A DNA stretch of 64,000 nt. It comes from Candidatus Sedimenticola sp. (ex Thyasira tokunagai) (lineage in GTDB: Bacteria > Pseudomonadota > Gammaproteobacteria > Chromatiales > Chromatiaceae). Positions 28,201 through 36,778 of this stretch are shown in pieces. How positions within the stretch are numbered: the stretch's first letter is position 1; the number at the start of each line of letters is the position of its first letter. Where the stretch lies: contig CP134874.1 of the NCBI GenBank assembly GCA_037318855.1, forward strand, positions 4,403,001-4,467,000. The letters run 5' to 3'. The translations under genes and the position numbers were made by a program. Under the pieces are notes generated by a model, which was not told the DNA's origin, did no database searches, and saw nothing but the letters and a program-made list of their open reading frames with translations.

Positions 28201-29235
28201 TGCCGAGGTGGCCTCTTCTCTCCTTTTTTGCTCACTGATATCATGCCCCAAGGAGAAAAAGCCCCTCACGCTTCCTTCACCGTCATTGTCCGGAATGTAG
28301 GTCACCTGGACATGACGGCTGCTACCATCATGGCAAGGTAGGGCAGTTTCGTAATGGACACGCTCACCATTCAGTGCACGATCAATATAGGGGGAGATGG
28401 CCTTATAATCCTCTTCGGTCATTACCTCCACCACGCATTTTCCGCATAGTTCAGCATCGGGCGGATACCAACGCTCATGCTCCTTGTTGGTAAACCGGTA
28501 GCGTTGCTCACTATCTACATAGGCGATCAATGCCGGCAGCGAGTCGGTAATTAGCTTGAGTTGCGCTTCACTTTCGGTTAGCGCCTTCTGACCCTGCACT
28601 CTATCGGTGATATCCTGAATTGCCCCGGTAACCCCCTGCGGCCTGCCTGCGGCATCTTCGTTGGTGGTTAGCCAGATAGCGATATTGCGGACACAGCCAT
28701 CGGGCAGATGGATGGTTAGCTCTTCAAATCCCTGCCCACCCTCGTGCAACTGTAGTTTCAGGCGCTTGCTGAAACTCTCCCGATCTGGCTCGGCCAGGGC
28801 GTCGATAAAGCTATTCAGGTCAGGATAGGCGGATATTAGATTGATTTGACAGAGGGGATAGGATTCACCGGCCCAGCTCAGCCTGTCACGAAAAACATCG
28901 TATTCCCATATTGCCAGCCCTGCGGCCCGGGTTGCCAGTTTGAGGCGAATTTCATTATTGACGACATTTTCGATTAAAGCGCGAGCCTGAGTGCCGTAGA
29001 CACCTTCGCCGTCATGCATGCCATTGGAACTGCCTACCCCTTCAATCAGCCACAGTCGGTCGACGCCGAGATAATCGGCCAAGCGCCCGACATTCATAGC
29101 GGAGATGTTTCTCCCGCCAAGCCAATTGTAGAGCGATTGCCGGGATATCCCCAGATCTCTTGTAATTTTGCTTGGTCTGATACCCCGCTCCTGCAGGATC
29201 AAACCAAGGCGTTCGCCAAAATGAGCTGACACCAC
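25231..29235 (-). CDS. HTH-PAS3-GAF-PAS2-GGDEF-EAL signalling protein
   Basis: A 1334-residue protein predicted to make and/or break cyclic di-GMP. In order: a Cro/CI-type helix-turn-helix (residues 5-65, RPSKITRDLGISRQSLYNWLGGRNISAMNV...), three PAS domains (about 95-440), a GAF domain (about 470-620), two PAS domains (about 630-880), a GGDEF domain (ARLGGDEFILL intact, with an RKED inhibitory site) and an EAL domain (GAEALVRWQHP, EITES, DDFGTGYSS). No membrane segment is seen, so it is cytoplasmic. GTG is the start, with GGAGG just upstream. The N-terminal DNA-binding domain on a c-di-GMP enzyme is unusual and could couple transcription to c-di-GMP turnover. Confidence 0.9.
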   Translation of the reverse strand: MVSAHFGERLGLILQERGIRPSKITRDLGISRQSLYNWLGGRNISAMNVGRLADYLGVDRLWLIEGVGSSNGMHDGEGVYGTQARALIENVVNNEIRLKLATRAAGLAIWEYDVFRDRLSWAGESYPLCQINLISAYPDLNSFIDALAEPDRESFSKRLKLQLHEGGQGFEELTIHLPDGCVRNIAIWLTTNEDAAGRPQGVTGAIQDITDRVQGQKALTESEAQLKLITDSLPALIAYVDSEQRYRFTNKEHERWYPPDAELCGKCVVEVMTEEDYKAISPYIDRALNGERVHYETALPCHDGSSRHVQVTYIPDNDGEGSVRGFFSLGHDISEQKRREEATSAREAQLRKAQEIAVLGKWELDVESRHCALSSSAMEIFGFSEGGDHSPDLMYNQIHPEDRDCWEQSFNAAISGLEDYDVHYRIVKPHGDIRHISAKAELVRDNNGRPTSMFGIVQDVTEQQRRERKLGRLNRTYEMLSRCNKSLIRAQSEEQLLNEFCDHIVATGGYRVAWVGCAKDDEEKTVEPVAVAGDSIGYVRKAQLTWADTPRGQGPGGRAIRTGKPVIIRDVRTDELFQPWCEVAFAQGYRSVTAFPLTANGNACGALFIYAEDTDAFDSEEVQLLENLAEDLSYGVHALRARRRRDEAEAELEESEQRFKDFAASASDWFWESDPDRRFTFLSDHFADSTGVSPELIIGKRCEELTAFDPNDANWSRHLQGLEERRPFKNFQFWHFAEDGRRICSRMSGIPIFDDKGGFLGYRGTAADVTTQVNTDEELRLAAAVFESTLEGVMVVTVDGTILAVNKAFTTITGYKEDEALGQKPSMLRSERHDSAFYATMWSAIHKDGHWSGEVWNRRKNGEVYPEWLNISSVKGEQGEVNRYVAVFSDITAMKQSEERLFHLAHHDPLTNLPNRLMFSVLLEHSLERVERIGEQIAVLFLDLDLFKNINDSFGHPTGDLLLQRVAKRLAATIRKEDTVARLGGDEFILLLEQVGDMQTAATIAEKLLHDLRQPFHINGQELYVAASVGISISPNDGTDGDMLIKNADAAMYRAKDRGRGSYCFYTEELTVSAMERVVLERGLRQALEQNQLVVYYQPQYSLLSGKLVGAEALVRWQHPEKGLIHPDNFIPAAEACGLILPLGDWVLRESSRQMSHWLQEGLDIERISVNVSGQQVERSDLVSIVREILEETGLQPQHLELEITESCIMREAESAIKSLAELKMMGVHLAVDDFGTGYSSLSYLKQLPIHKLKIDRSFIKDIPEDPNDEAISRAILALGHSLQLEIVAEGVETKVQEGFLKEGGCDEVQGYLYSRPLPAKEFEALIKAVSSAH

Positions 29236-29449
29236 CCCTCCACACGACGTCCATTTTTATTTTACATTTTTGACAGGACTGGACGATCGCTTAAGGTTGG
29301 CATGTATCAGAATATAATCAATAGTGGTATTCCACAGTACGTGGATGGGTATCTATTTCTTATCTTCTCCTGGGCTTGCTGGATAACCTCACCGCTCAAT
29401 CCAGTGGTTTCGTAGGCTGTTTTAGAATATTGGGAAGGCAGCCTCGATA

Positions 29450-31345
29450 TCAGAGTATTGCGCAATCGCCGACAGGAACTGGATTCTTTTCATTAAACCG
29501 CTTTTCGATTTCGCCGGCCGGCATGGGCTTGGCGTAGAGGAAGCCCTGCACGATATCGCACTTGTGGCCTCTGAGAAACTTGGCCTGCTCCTCGGTCTCA
29601 ACACCCTCTGCTACCACTTTCATACCGAGTTGCCTGGCCAAGGCAATTGTCGCCCCGGCAATAGCCTCGTCGTTGGGGTCCACTCCTACGCCATCGACAA
29701 AAGAGCGGTCGATCTTAAGATGGTTCAGCGGGAAGCGTTTCAGGTTCACCAGAGATGAATGTCCGGTACCAAAGTCATCGATGGCAAGGCTGATCCCCAT
29801 GGAGCCAAAAGTTTCGATGTTGCTATGGGCGATTCCGCCCTCCCGTACCACCATACTCTCGGTAATTTCGAACTCCAGAGCGTCACCGGCAAGTTTATGC
29901 TTGTCCATGATTTTCTCTACTTGATCCACAAGCTGCGGATTGTTCAACTGACGGCTGGAGAGGTTGATGGCCATGCGCCCAAAATCCAAGCCCTCACGTA
30001 GCCAGGATGCCGCTTGCCGGCAGGCCTCATCCAGTACCCAAAGGCCCAGTGGTTCGATCAGACCGGACATCTCGGCGATAGGAATGAATTGTGCCGGACT
30101 GCGGTGTTCAGGGTCGGCTGTGGGCCAGCGCACCAGCGCCTCAAGTCCCACCAGGATACCATCACACAGTCGGAACTGAGGCTGGTACACCAGGGCCAGC
30201 TCCTGTGAAATGATGGCCTTTCGCAGGCGCGACTCGAGGGCCAAATAGGCCAGGGCATTGTTACCGAGATCCTCGGTGTAGAAGCTGTACTGGTTGCGCC
30301 CAGCCTCTTTGGCCACGTACATCGCATTGTCAGCCTGCTTGATTAGTGTATCGCTGTCTTCGCTATCATCGGGAAATACGGAGATGCCGATACTGGCCGT
30401 TATATCGAGCTCAAAGTTGTCTATATTCACGGGCCTGGCAAAAGCATCGAGGATGTGATTTGCAATACGGCCGCTGTGGGCGACATTTTTAAGATCTTCG
30501 AGAATCAGGGTATATTCGTCACCACCGAAACGGGCAACCGTGTCTTCCGTTCTGCACGTCTTTAACAGACGCTGCGCAACCACCTCCAATACACGGTCGC
30601 CAACCGGATGACCCAGGCTGTCATTGATCTGCTTGAAGCGATCAAGATCGAGAATCATGAGTGCACCGCGACTGCCAAGACGCTTGGCCCGGGCGACGGC
30701 CTGGACCAGGCGTTCGCCAAGCAGGGTGCGATTAGGTAGTCCGGTGAGGCCATCGTGGGTGGCCATATGTTCCAGTTCATCACGTGAACGGGCAAGCTCG
30801 GTCACATCGCGGGCCAGAAAAACGACTGTCTGGCGATTATTCACCTTCATGCCAGTGGGCATGATTCGACCCTCGAAGACACGCTCACCCGCCGGCACCT
30901 CAAGTTTGTATTCCACCAGATGCAGGGTGTTTCCTGTCAATGCATGGTGTACGGCATCCATGAAAAAGGTGGCATGCTCATTTGGTAGAATATCCGATAG
31001 CAGGCGCCCCTTGATGTCATCTGCGGGCAGATAGAGGCGACCCTCCTCACCGGCGATCACCTCAACGTAGCGGCCATCCTCGTCAAGCATGAATACCAGG
31101 TCCGGCATGGCACTCACCAGGGCCTGCAGACGACCTTCGGAGGTAGCCTTTTGGCGCTGGAACATCTCCTGCATCTCATCGGAGGAGATCTGCAGGGAAC
31201 GCTCAAGCAGGTAGCGATCGTCATCGGCCTGCTGATAGGTATCGGAGACCCGTCGAACCAGGGTACCCCACTGCTGTTCATCCGGTGATGAAACCCCATT
31301 CAGACCGAGCTTGCGCAGTTGGCGTGTCAGCAGACGATGCATCAA
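29450..31345 (-). CDS. PAS-GGDEF-EAL cyclic di-GMP protein
   Basis: A 631-residue protein. After a coiled N-terminus a PAS domain spans about residues 75-190 (LVFMLDEDGRYVEVIAGEE...ARDVTELARSRDEL). A GGDEF domain follows with GGDEY in place of GGDEF (ARFGGDEYTLIL) and an RTED inhibitory site. The EAL domain is intact (GLEALVRWPTA, FEITESMVVREG, DDFGTGHSSLVNLK). The last gene of a two-gene operon, it overlaps the FIST gene by four bases. The FIST protein probably supplies or receives its signal. The phenylalanine-to-tyrosine change may weaken cyclase activity; phosphodiesterase activity is more certain. Confidence 0.9.
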   Translation of the reverse strand: MMHRLLTRQLRKLGLNGVSSPDEQQWGTLVRRVSDTYQQADDDRYLLERSLQISSDEMQEMFQRQKATSEGRLQALVSAMPDLVFMLDEDGRYVEVIAGEEGRLYLPADDIKGRLLSDILPNEHATFFMDAVHHALTGNTLHLVEYKLEVPAGERVFEGRIMPTGMKVNNRQTVVFLARDVTELARSRDELEHMATHDGLTGLPNRTLLGERLVQAVARAKRLGSRGALMILDLDRFKQINDSLGHPVGDRVLEVVAQRLLKTCRTEDTVARFGGDEYTLILEDLKNVAHSGRIANHILDAFARPVNIDNFELDITASIGISVFPDDSEDSDTLIKQADNAMYVAKEAGRNQYSFYTEDLGNNALAYLALESRLRKAIISQELALVYQPQFRLCDGILVGLEALVRWPTADPEHRSPAQFIPIAEMSGLIEPLGLWVLDEACRQAASWLREGLDFGRMAINLSSRQLNNPQLVDQVEKIMDKHKLAGDALEFEITESMVVREGGIAHSNIETFGSMGISLAIDDFGTGHSSLVNLKRFPLNHLKIDRSFVDGVGVDPNDEAIAGATIALARQLGMKVVAEGVETEEQAKFLRGHKCDIVQGFLYAKPMPAGEIEKRFNEKNPVPVGDCAIL

Positions 31346-32487
31346 CCACTCTCCCAGATCAGGGTCAAGGTCATGGTTTGGTTGTGCAGATCACAGCGGC
31401 CACTGGCCAGGGGCGAGATCTCCCCGTAGGAGTAGTAACCGATCAGCCCGACCTCCGTCGGCAGGCTCTCGCTGACCGCTTCGATCTCCTCCTCGACACG
31501 GGGACCGAGTACCAGGCGTCGGCCCACGCAACTAATCGCAATGCACAGGGCAGGGCTGTTTTGATAGTCACCCAGAGCGATGCTCTCGGCGGCACTCCCG
31601 GCACCGTCAATCAACCGGTCGAAGTTGGCTCGCATCAATTTAACGAAGCAGCCTTCAGGGACGTCTCCGGCAAAGGTGATGGATTGTTTCTGCTCATCAA
31701 CCGCCAGGATGGTGCGCACAGTCAGCCCGTCAGTATCTTCTTCATTGCGAATGGCGAGGGGAAACAGCAGGCCGGTCGCCGGCAGGCCATCGGCCCGTTC
31801 GCCCAGATATTTTTTGTACACTTGGAGGGCCGGCTGAGCATCCAGTGAGTAGAGTACGTTACCCTCTGCGCGTGTTACCTCGCGTTCGGGACCGAGTAGA
31901 TCCCAGCCACCACGTGAACCATGGGCCACACGTACTGCGTCTCCATAGAGACCGACAGCTACCACCTGACCCGTCAGCGTCTCTCCATCATACAGAACCC
32001 AGGTCTTCTCAAAACGGTCGCCGTCACCTGCCAGGCCACCGGTGACTACCACGCTGGTGGGTAAGGCGCTGCCCAGGGATTCGACATAGGCTGAGCCGTT
32101 CACCAGGAGACCGTCGGTTAGTGTGAATACGGCGGCCAGGCCGTCGGTTGCCAATTGTTCTGCCAGGGCACGCCCGGCACTGGCAGACTCTTCTGCATCG
32201 GCAATAGGGACATGCGCCAGCTTGAGGCGGGTGTCTTGAAAGCGCAACACCGCAACCACTATGCTGTCATCGTTCAGATCCTCACCGTAGATTTCGCCGG
32301 AGGAGGAGCAGCCAATCAGAATGGAGCTGGAAAAGGTCTGGTGCAGTCCAGTGAGTTCAGTCGCCAGTGCTTCGTTTGGGCGGGCTGCTGAGAAGATGAT
32401 GAGCAGGGTCTGGGCTGAGTCCATGCCTTTATCAAGTGGCCTGTTCCATCCCGCTTCCACATTAAACCGATGCAGCGACATCTCCAT
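31342..32487 (-). CDS. FIST signal-sensing protein
   Basis: A 381-residue protein with a FIST N domain (residues about 25-215: DSAQTLLIIFSAARPNEA, SSILIGCSSSGEIYG, VVVTGGLAGDGDRF) and a FIST C domain (about 220-365: LGERADGLPATGLLFPLAI, ALCIAISCVGRRLVLG, GLIGYYSYGEISP). FIST domains bind small ligands, possibly amino acids, and accompany kinases or GGDEF/EAL proteins. No membrane segment or signal peptide. GGAGG lies eight bases before the ATG. It overlaps the next gene (PAS-GGDEF-EAL) by four bases, so the two are co-expressed. Confidence 0.92.
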   Translation of the reverse strand: MEMSLHRFNVEAGWNRPLDKGMDSAQTLLIIFSAARPNEALATELTGLHQTFSSSILIGCSSSGEIYGEDLNDDSIVVAVLRFQDTRLKLAHVPIADAEESASAGRALAEQLATDGLAAVFTLTDGLLVNGSAYVESLGSALPTSVVVTGGLAGDGDRFEKTWVLYDGETLTGQVVAVGLYGDAVRVAHGSRGGWDLLGPEREVTRAEGNVLYSLDAQPALQVYKKYLGERADGLPATGLLFPLAIRNEEDTDGLTVRTILAVDEQKQSITFAGDVPEGCFVKLMRANFDRLIDGAGSAAESIALGDYQNSPALCIAISCVGRRLVLGPRVEEEIEAVSESLPTEVGLIGYYSYGEISPLASGRCDLHNQTMTLTLIWESG

Positions 32488-32653
32488 TCAAACACCTCCC
32501 TATTCATCAGTATCTGAAGATACTGTGCGACTACCAAGTCGGCTAGTGCAGAGTGCTCAATAGCCCTTGAATCATAACGAAAAAAAACGCAATCCACCCA
32601 TCAAAGGTAAGCATAGCAGCAAGAACAGCCGATAGTGTTATCCTCGGTAATTA

Positions 32654-32724
32654 TCGAGTAGGGTGAGGCACCACCGCTCCACCCCTCTCACAGAGCCATA
32701 CGTACGGGCCTCGTATACGGCGCC
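32654..32724 (-). mobile_element. Group II intron 3'-end remnant (domains V-VI)
   Basis: On the minus strand this stretch reads like the end of a group II intron: a domain V-like hairpin (GCGCCGTATACGAGG ... CGTACGTATGGCTC, 32693-32723), then TGTGAGAGGGG, a second hairpin and the 3' terminus CCTACTCGAT. The rest of the intron and any reverse transcriptase are missing; 32725-33000 shows nothing else recognisable. Recognition is by resemblance to known intron ends, not by alignment. Confidence 0.5.
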
Positions 32725-33014
32725 TGTAAACTCTCGCCTCAGATTACCGGGACAGAAAGAGCTGATCAGATAAAAATCAGTCCATATTCCCGAATCGGGA
32801 GCCAAGTCACACTCTACCGAGAAATAAACTCTTTTCTTTCCAGACGGTCGTTGCTCTGTCCCTACGAATTAGGTTATTTTTTACCCAACAAATAACTGAA
32901 TCTAAAAATTCAGACTAATTAAGCCGACCACAAAAAATATAGTGGCGGCTTTTCATCTGGGGAGTTAGGGGTCCGAAGAGCGATCCATCCCCTGTGCGCC
33001 GGGGGAGAATACCA

Positions 33015-33812
33015 GTGACCATCCAAATCAGGACTATTGCCGCTTGCCTGCTGCTCAGCGTCCTGAGCCTGCTATCCACCACCGTCCCAGCCCACACCAC
33101 CGGTTTCGCCGGGAACCACCAACAGTATCCATCCATAGAGCACCCCGGAATTACCGCCTTTGTCGAGCGTGGAATCACTCTCTCCACCGCCCTGTTTGGC
33201 CGACCTGAGATCGTCGTCAGGGAGGTTGATCTGCGTATCAGTCAACCGACCGATGCAAACTCAAAGCTCCCCAAAGGATTTACCGGCACATCTTTGAGAG
33301 ATAGAGAGCAAGGCGCTTTTACCATCTTTCTCTCACGCAAACCCGGCAACATCGCTTTTCACGGACAGTTGGCCCACGAGATCGCCCACCTGCACAACCC
33401 CAATCTTTATGATGTCTACGTTGAGGGGCTAAATACCCTTTTCGCCGCCAAACTGCTGGCAAGCGAAGGACTCGGCTGGGGCCGATGGGAGAGGCACTTC
33501 CGGGGAGGCGGCGACCCCTTCTACGGCGAATCCTACCTGCTGATGAAAGAGCTGGAGTCGATCGTTGGCGAGCAGCAACTTGGCAGCCTGCTGCACCACG
33601 CCGTCAACAGCAACCGCAGCGGTAGCCGTATGCATATCGATATCGACAGCTGGCTCGATACTCTGACGGCAGATCAGCGTGAAAGATCGGCAGCCGCCAT
33701 CCTCACCCGCGCCGGTAAAATGGAGCGGGCACGCAAGGCTTCACGTCCTCACTACGCCTTTTACCAACCACTGATCGGTCTTGAGCCAACCCAACGACTC
33801 GCCAGCAAGTAA
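33015..33812 (+). CDS. Exported HExxH putative metallopeptidase
   Basis: A protein of about 265 residues with an N-terminal signal peptide (IAACLLLSVLSLLSTTVPAHT). The central motif GQLAHEIAHLHNPN (HExxH plus downstream His) is the zinc site of metallopeptidases; an acidic YVEGLNTLFAAK helix follows and could hold the third ligand. The remainder is not recognised. GTG at 33015 is preferred over the GTG at 32994 because GGGGGA lies eight bases upstream. The gene stands alone between the signalling block and recQ. Peptidase activity is inferred from the motif only. Confidence 0.65.
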   Translation: MTIQIRTIAACLLLSVLSLLSTTVPAHTTGFAGNHQQYPSIEHPGITAFVERGITLSTALFGRPEIVVREVDLRISQPTDANSKLPKGFTGTSLRDREQGAFTIFLSRKPGNIAFHGQLAHEIAHLHNPNLYDVYVEGLNTLFAAKLLASEGLGWGRWERHFRGGGDPFYGESYLLMKELESIVGEQQLGSLLHHAVNSNRSGSRMHIDIDSWLDTLTADQRERSAAAILTRAGKMERARKASRPHYAFYQPLIGLEPTQRLASK

Positions 33813-34095
33813 CCACAGCAATCCCCCCAACGGCAGCCGGCCATCGGCTACCGGGTACCAACATACGCAAACGACTTAATGACCGCCAACTGCTCACGCA
33901 GGTGGTCATTACCGCTTTTCTATGGATTATTAATGCCTTGGACCATATTTAAAATAGAGACAAATTACCTATATTTTTCAAAAAGTAAGCCCAAATTAAC
34001 AGTCAACATGTCCACTCTGAGGACACCACAAGTGTAGACCTTGACACCTGCTTTATTGGAAACTACCCATAATATAATTTACAGCAGAGCCCCCC

Positions 34096-34569
34096 ATGAT
34101 CGGCAGTATCCAACGCTTTTTCGATAACCACCTGAATCCAAACACCAGGGAGGCCGGCAACGATTCACAACTGGGCCTCAGGCTCGCCGTTGCCGCTCTG
34201 TTAATTGAGGTGACGGCTTCCGATGACCATCAACGGCCGGAAGAGCACCAAGCGATGCTCAATGCCGTACGCAGCCACTTTGGCTTGGGCGACAATGAGG
34301 CACGAGAGCTGATTTCGCTTGCCCAGGTAGAACATGCCGACTCTACAGACTATTTCCAGTTCACCCGTCTTATCAATCAGAGCTACTCACCGGAGCAGAA
34401 GGTCCAGCTGATGGAAGCCCTTTGGCAAATCGCCTATGCCGACAACGAGTTGCACCACATTGAGGAGCATGTCATTCGCCGCCTCGCCGAGCTGATCCAT
34501 GTGCCCCATAAGGCATTTATCGCCACCAAGCACCGCGCTCAAGCACCCAGTCCTGGGAGCGTCGGATAG
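34096..34569 (+). CDS. TerB family protein
   Basis: A 157-residue helical protein of the TerB/tellurite-resistance fold: LGLRLAVAALLIEVTASDDHQRPEEH...AMLNAVRSHFGLGDNEARELI and a second repeat KVQLMEALWQIAYADNELHHIEEHVIRRLAELI with the typical acidic, metal-binding pattern (A.AD.E...EE). TerB-like proteins are common outside tellurite operons and the role here is unknown. Its stop at 34569 is immediately followed by the recQ ATG at 34570, so the two are transcribed together. Confidence 0.85.
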   Translation: MIGSIQRFFDNHLNPNTREAGNDSQLGLRLAVAALLIEVTASDDHQRPEEHQAMLNAVRSHFGLGDNEARELISLAQVEHADSTDYFQFTRLINQSYSPEQKVQLMEALWQIAYADNELHHIEEHVIRRLAELIHVPHKAFIATKHRAQAPSPGSVG

Positions 34570-36705
34570 ATGACGGATTTACAGCAGGCAAGGGAGTTGC
34601 TGCAGGAGACCTTCGGCTACAGTGACTTTCGTCACAACCAGGAGGAGATCATCCGGGCGCTGCTCAATGGCGAGGACGCTCTCACCCTGATGCCCACCGG
34701 TGGTGGTAAGTCGCTCTGCTACCAGATTCCGGCACTGTTACGCCATGGCATCGGCGTAGTCATCTCACCCTTGATTGCTCTGATGCAGGATCAGGTGGAT
34801 GCGCTGAGGCAGCTGGGCATCTCCGCCGCTTTTCTCAACTCCAGCCTTGATGCCTCCACCCGACGCGCCACCGAGCAGGCACTGCTCAACAACGAACTCA
34901 AGCTGCTCTATATCGCACCGGAGCGACTGTTGATGGGACAGATGCTTGAGCTTCTGGATAGTCTGCCCATCGCCCTCTTCGCCATCGACGAGGCCCACTG
35001 TGTCTCCCAGTGGGGGCACGACTTCCGCAAAGAGTACCAGCGACTGACGGTCCTGCAGGCACGCTTCCCCTCGGTGCCACGCATTGCACTGACGGCCACG
35101 GCGGATCAACGCACCCGCCAGGAGATCATTGACCAGCTGGGGCTGCATGATGCCCGCATCTTCATCAACAGCTTTGATCGACCCAACATCCGTTACGCTA
35201 TCAGCGAAGGGCAGAACGGTAGAGAGCAGCTGTGGCGCTTTCTCGACCGGGAGCACCCCGGTGACGCAGGCATCGTCTACTGCCTGTCACGAAAAAAGGT
35301 GGAGGAGACCGCCCGCTGGTTGTGCGATAAGGGTCGTAACGCCCTCCCCTACCACGCCGGGCTGGATGCCGAGGCTCGGCGGCTGCACCAAGCCCGATTT
35401 CTGCGTGAGGAAGGGGTGATCATCTGTGCCACTATCGCCTTTGGCATGGGCATTGATAAACCAGACGTGCGCTTTGTCGCTCATCTCAACCTACCCAAAA
35501 GTATTGAAGCCTACTACCAGGAGACTGGACGCGCCGGCCGTGACGGTGAGCCCGCCAACGCATGGATGGCCTTCGGCCTGCAGGATGTGATCACCCTGCG
35601 ACAGTTCAACCAGAACACCGATGCCGACGAGCAGTTCAAGCGTGTCGCCCACCACAAGCTGGAGGCGATGCTGGGGCTCTGTGACCTCACCGGCTGCCGC
35701 CGCCAGGCACTGCTCGACTACTTTGGCGAGACGCTTGAACAGCCCTGTGGCAACTGCGACAACTGCCTCAATCCACCCCAGACCTGGGATGCCACCGAAT
35801 CTGCACGCAAGGCCCTCTCCTGTGTCTACCGCACCGGGCAGCGCTTCGGCGTCAACTACGTCATCGACGTGCTGAAAGGTAAAGAGGATGAACGCATTAC
35901 CCGTTTCGGCCACCACCAGCTCAGCACCTACGGCATCGGCGACGAACTCAACGGCGTCGAGTGGCGCGGCCTCTACCGCCAGCTGATCTCTCTCGGTTAC
36001 CTCGATATTGACGCCGAAGGGCATGGCGCCCTGAAACTGACCGAGAAGTGCCGGCCACTATTGCGGGGCGAGACGACACTACAACTCCGACAGCAGCGCC
36101 GTAGTGAGAAGAAGGAGCGAAAGGGTAAACGGGGGCAAGGTACGACGCTGCCGCTACGCCACCAAGCGCTGTTCGACGCCATGCGCGCCCTGCGTATGGC
36201 GATCGCCCAAGAGCAGGGGGTGCCTCCCTACGTTATCTTCCACGACAGCACCCTGCAGGAGATGGCCGAGCGCCGCCCCGACTCACTGGAGCAGATGCGC
36301 TATATCAGTGGTGTGGGAGAGAAGAAACTGGAGAGCTACGGCCAACCGTTCCTCAACCTGATCATCGAACACCCTCTGCCTGAGCTACTCGACAACCGCC
36401 TTAGCGACACCATCAACGAGACCCTGGGCCTCCTCCTCCAGGGATTGGATAGTGAGGCTATTGCAGACCGGCGCGAGATCAAACTCTCCACTGTCTACAG
36501 CCACTTTGCCGATGCCATCGAAGCGGGGCTGCTGGACGCCCGGGAGATACTGCCCCTGGATGAGGCGGCATATGCAGAGATCTCCACCACCATCGAACTG
36601 GAGAGGAGCTGCGAAGAGGGGCGGATAAAGCCGCTGTTCGAGGCCCTGGAAGAGCGTTACGACTACGGCATTCTCAAATGCGTAATGGCAGCGGAGTGTA
36701 TCTAA
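34570..36705 (+). CDS. recQ: ATP-dependent DNA helicase RecQ
   Basis: A 711-residue 3'-5' helicase. Motif I is MPTGGGKSLCYQIP, motif II IDEAHCVSQWGHDFR, motif III ALTATAD, motif VI QETGRAGRDG. A zinc-binding segment (C-20-C-2-C motif with GNCDNC) and winged helix follow, then an HRDC domain (IFHDSTLQEMAERRP...ISGVGEKKLE). A C-terminal extension (about 100 residues, TINETLGLLLQGLDSEAIADRREIKLSTVYSHFADAI) carries a helicase-associated helix-hairpin region seen in some RecQ proteins. Function: processing of stalled forks and recombination intermediates. Start directly abuts the TerB-family gene. Confidence 0.96.
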   Translation: MTDLQQARELLQETFGYSDFRHNQEEIIRALLNGEDALTLMPTGGGKSLCYQIPALLRHGIGVVISPLIALMQDQVDALRQLGISAAFLNSSLDASTRRATEQALLNNELKLLYIAPERLLMGQMLELLDSLPIALFAIDEAHCVSQWGHDFRKEYQRLTVLQARFPSVPRIALTATADQRTRQEIIDQLGLHDARIFINSFDRPNIRYAISEGQNGREQLWRFLDREHPGDAGIVYCLSRKKVEETARWLCDKGRNALPYHAGLDAEARRLHQARFLREEGVIICATIAFGMGIDKPDVRFVAHLNLPKSIEAYYQETGRAGRDGEPANAWMAFGLQDVITLRQFNQNTDADEQFKRVAHHKLEAMLGLCDLTGCRRQALLDYFGETLEQPCGNCDNCLNPPQTWDATESARKALSCVYRTGQRFGVNYVIDVLKGKEDERITRFGHHQLSTYGIGDELNGVEWRGLYRQLISLGYLDIDAEGHGALKLTEKCRPLLRGETTLQLRQQRRSEKKERKGKRGQGTTLPLRHQALFDAMRALRMAIAQEQGVPPYVIFHDSTLQEMAERRPDSLEQMRYISGVGEKKLESYGQPFLNLIIEHPLPELLDNRLSDTINETLGLLLQGLDSEAIADRREIKLSTVYSHFADAIEAGLLDAREILPLDEAAYAEISTTIELERSCEEGRIKPLFEALEERYDYGILKCVMAAECI

Positions 36706-36778
36706 CGCAATAGATAGCCTAACCTCGAAAAATCGGCTATATTTCCACGTTTTCCAGAATTCAATTTGAGCAAGGATT

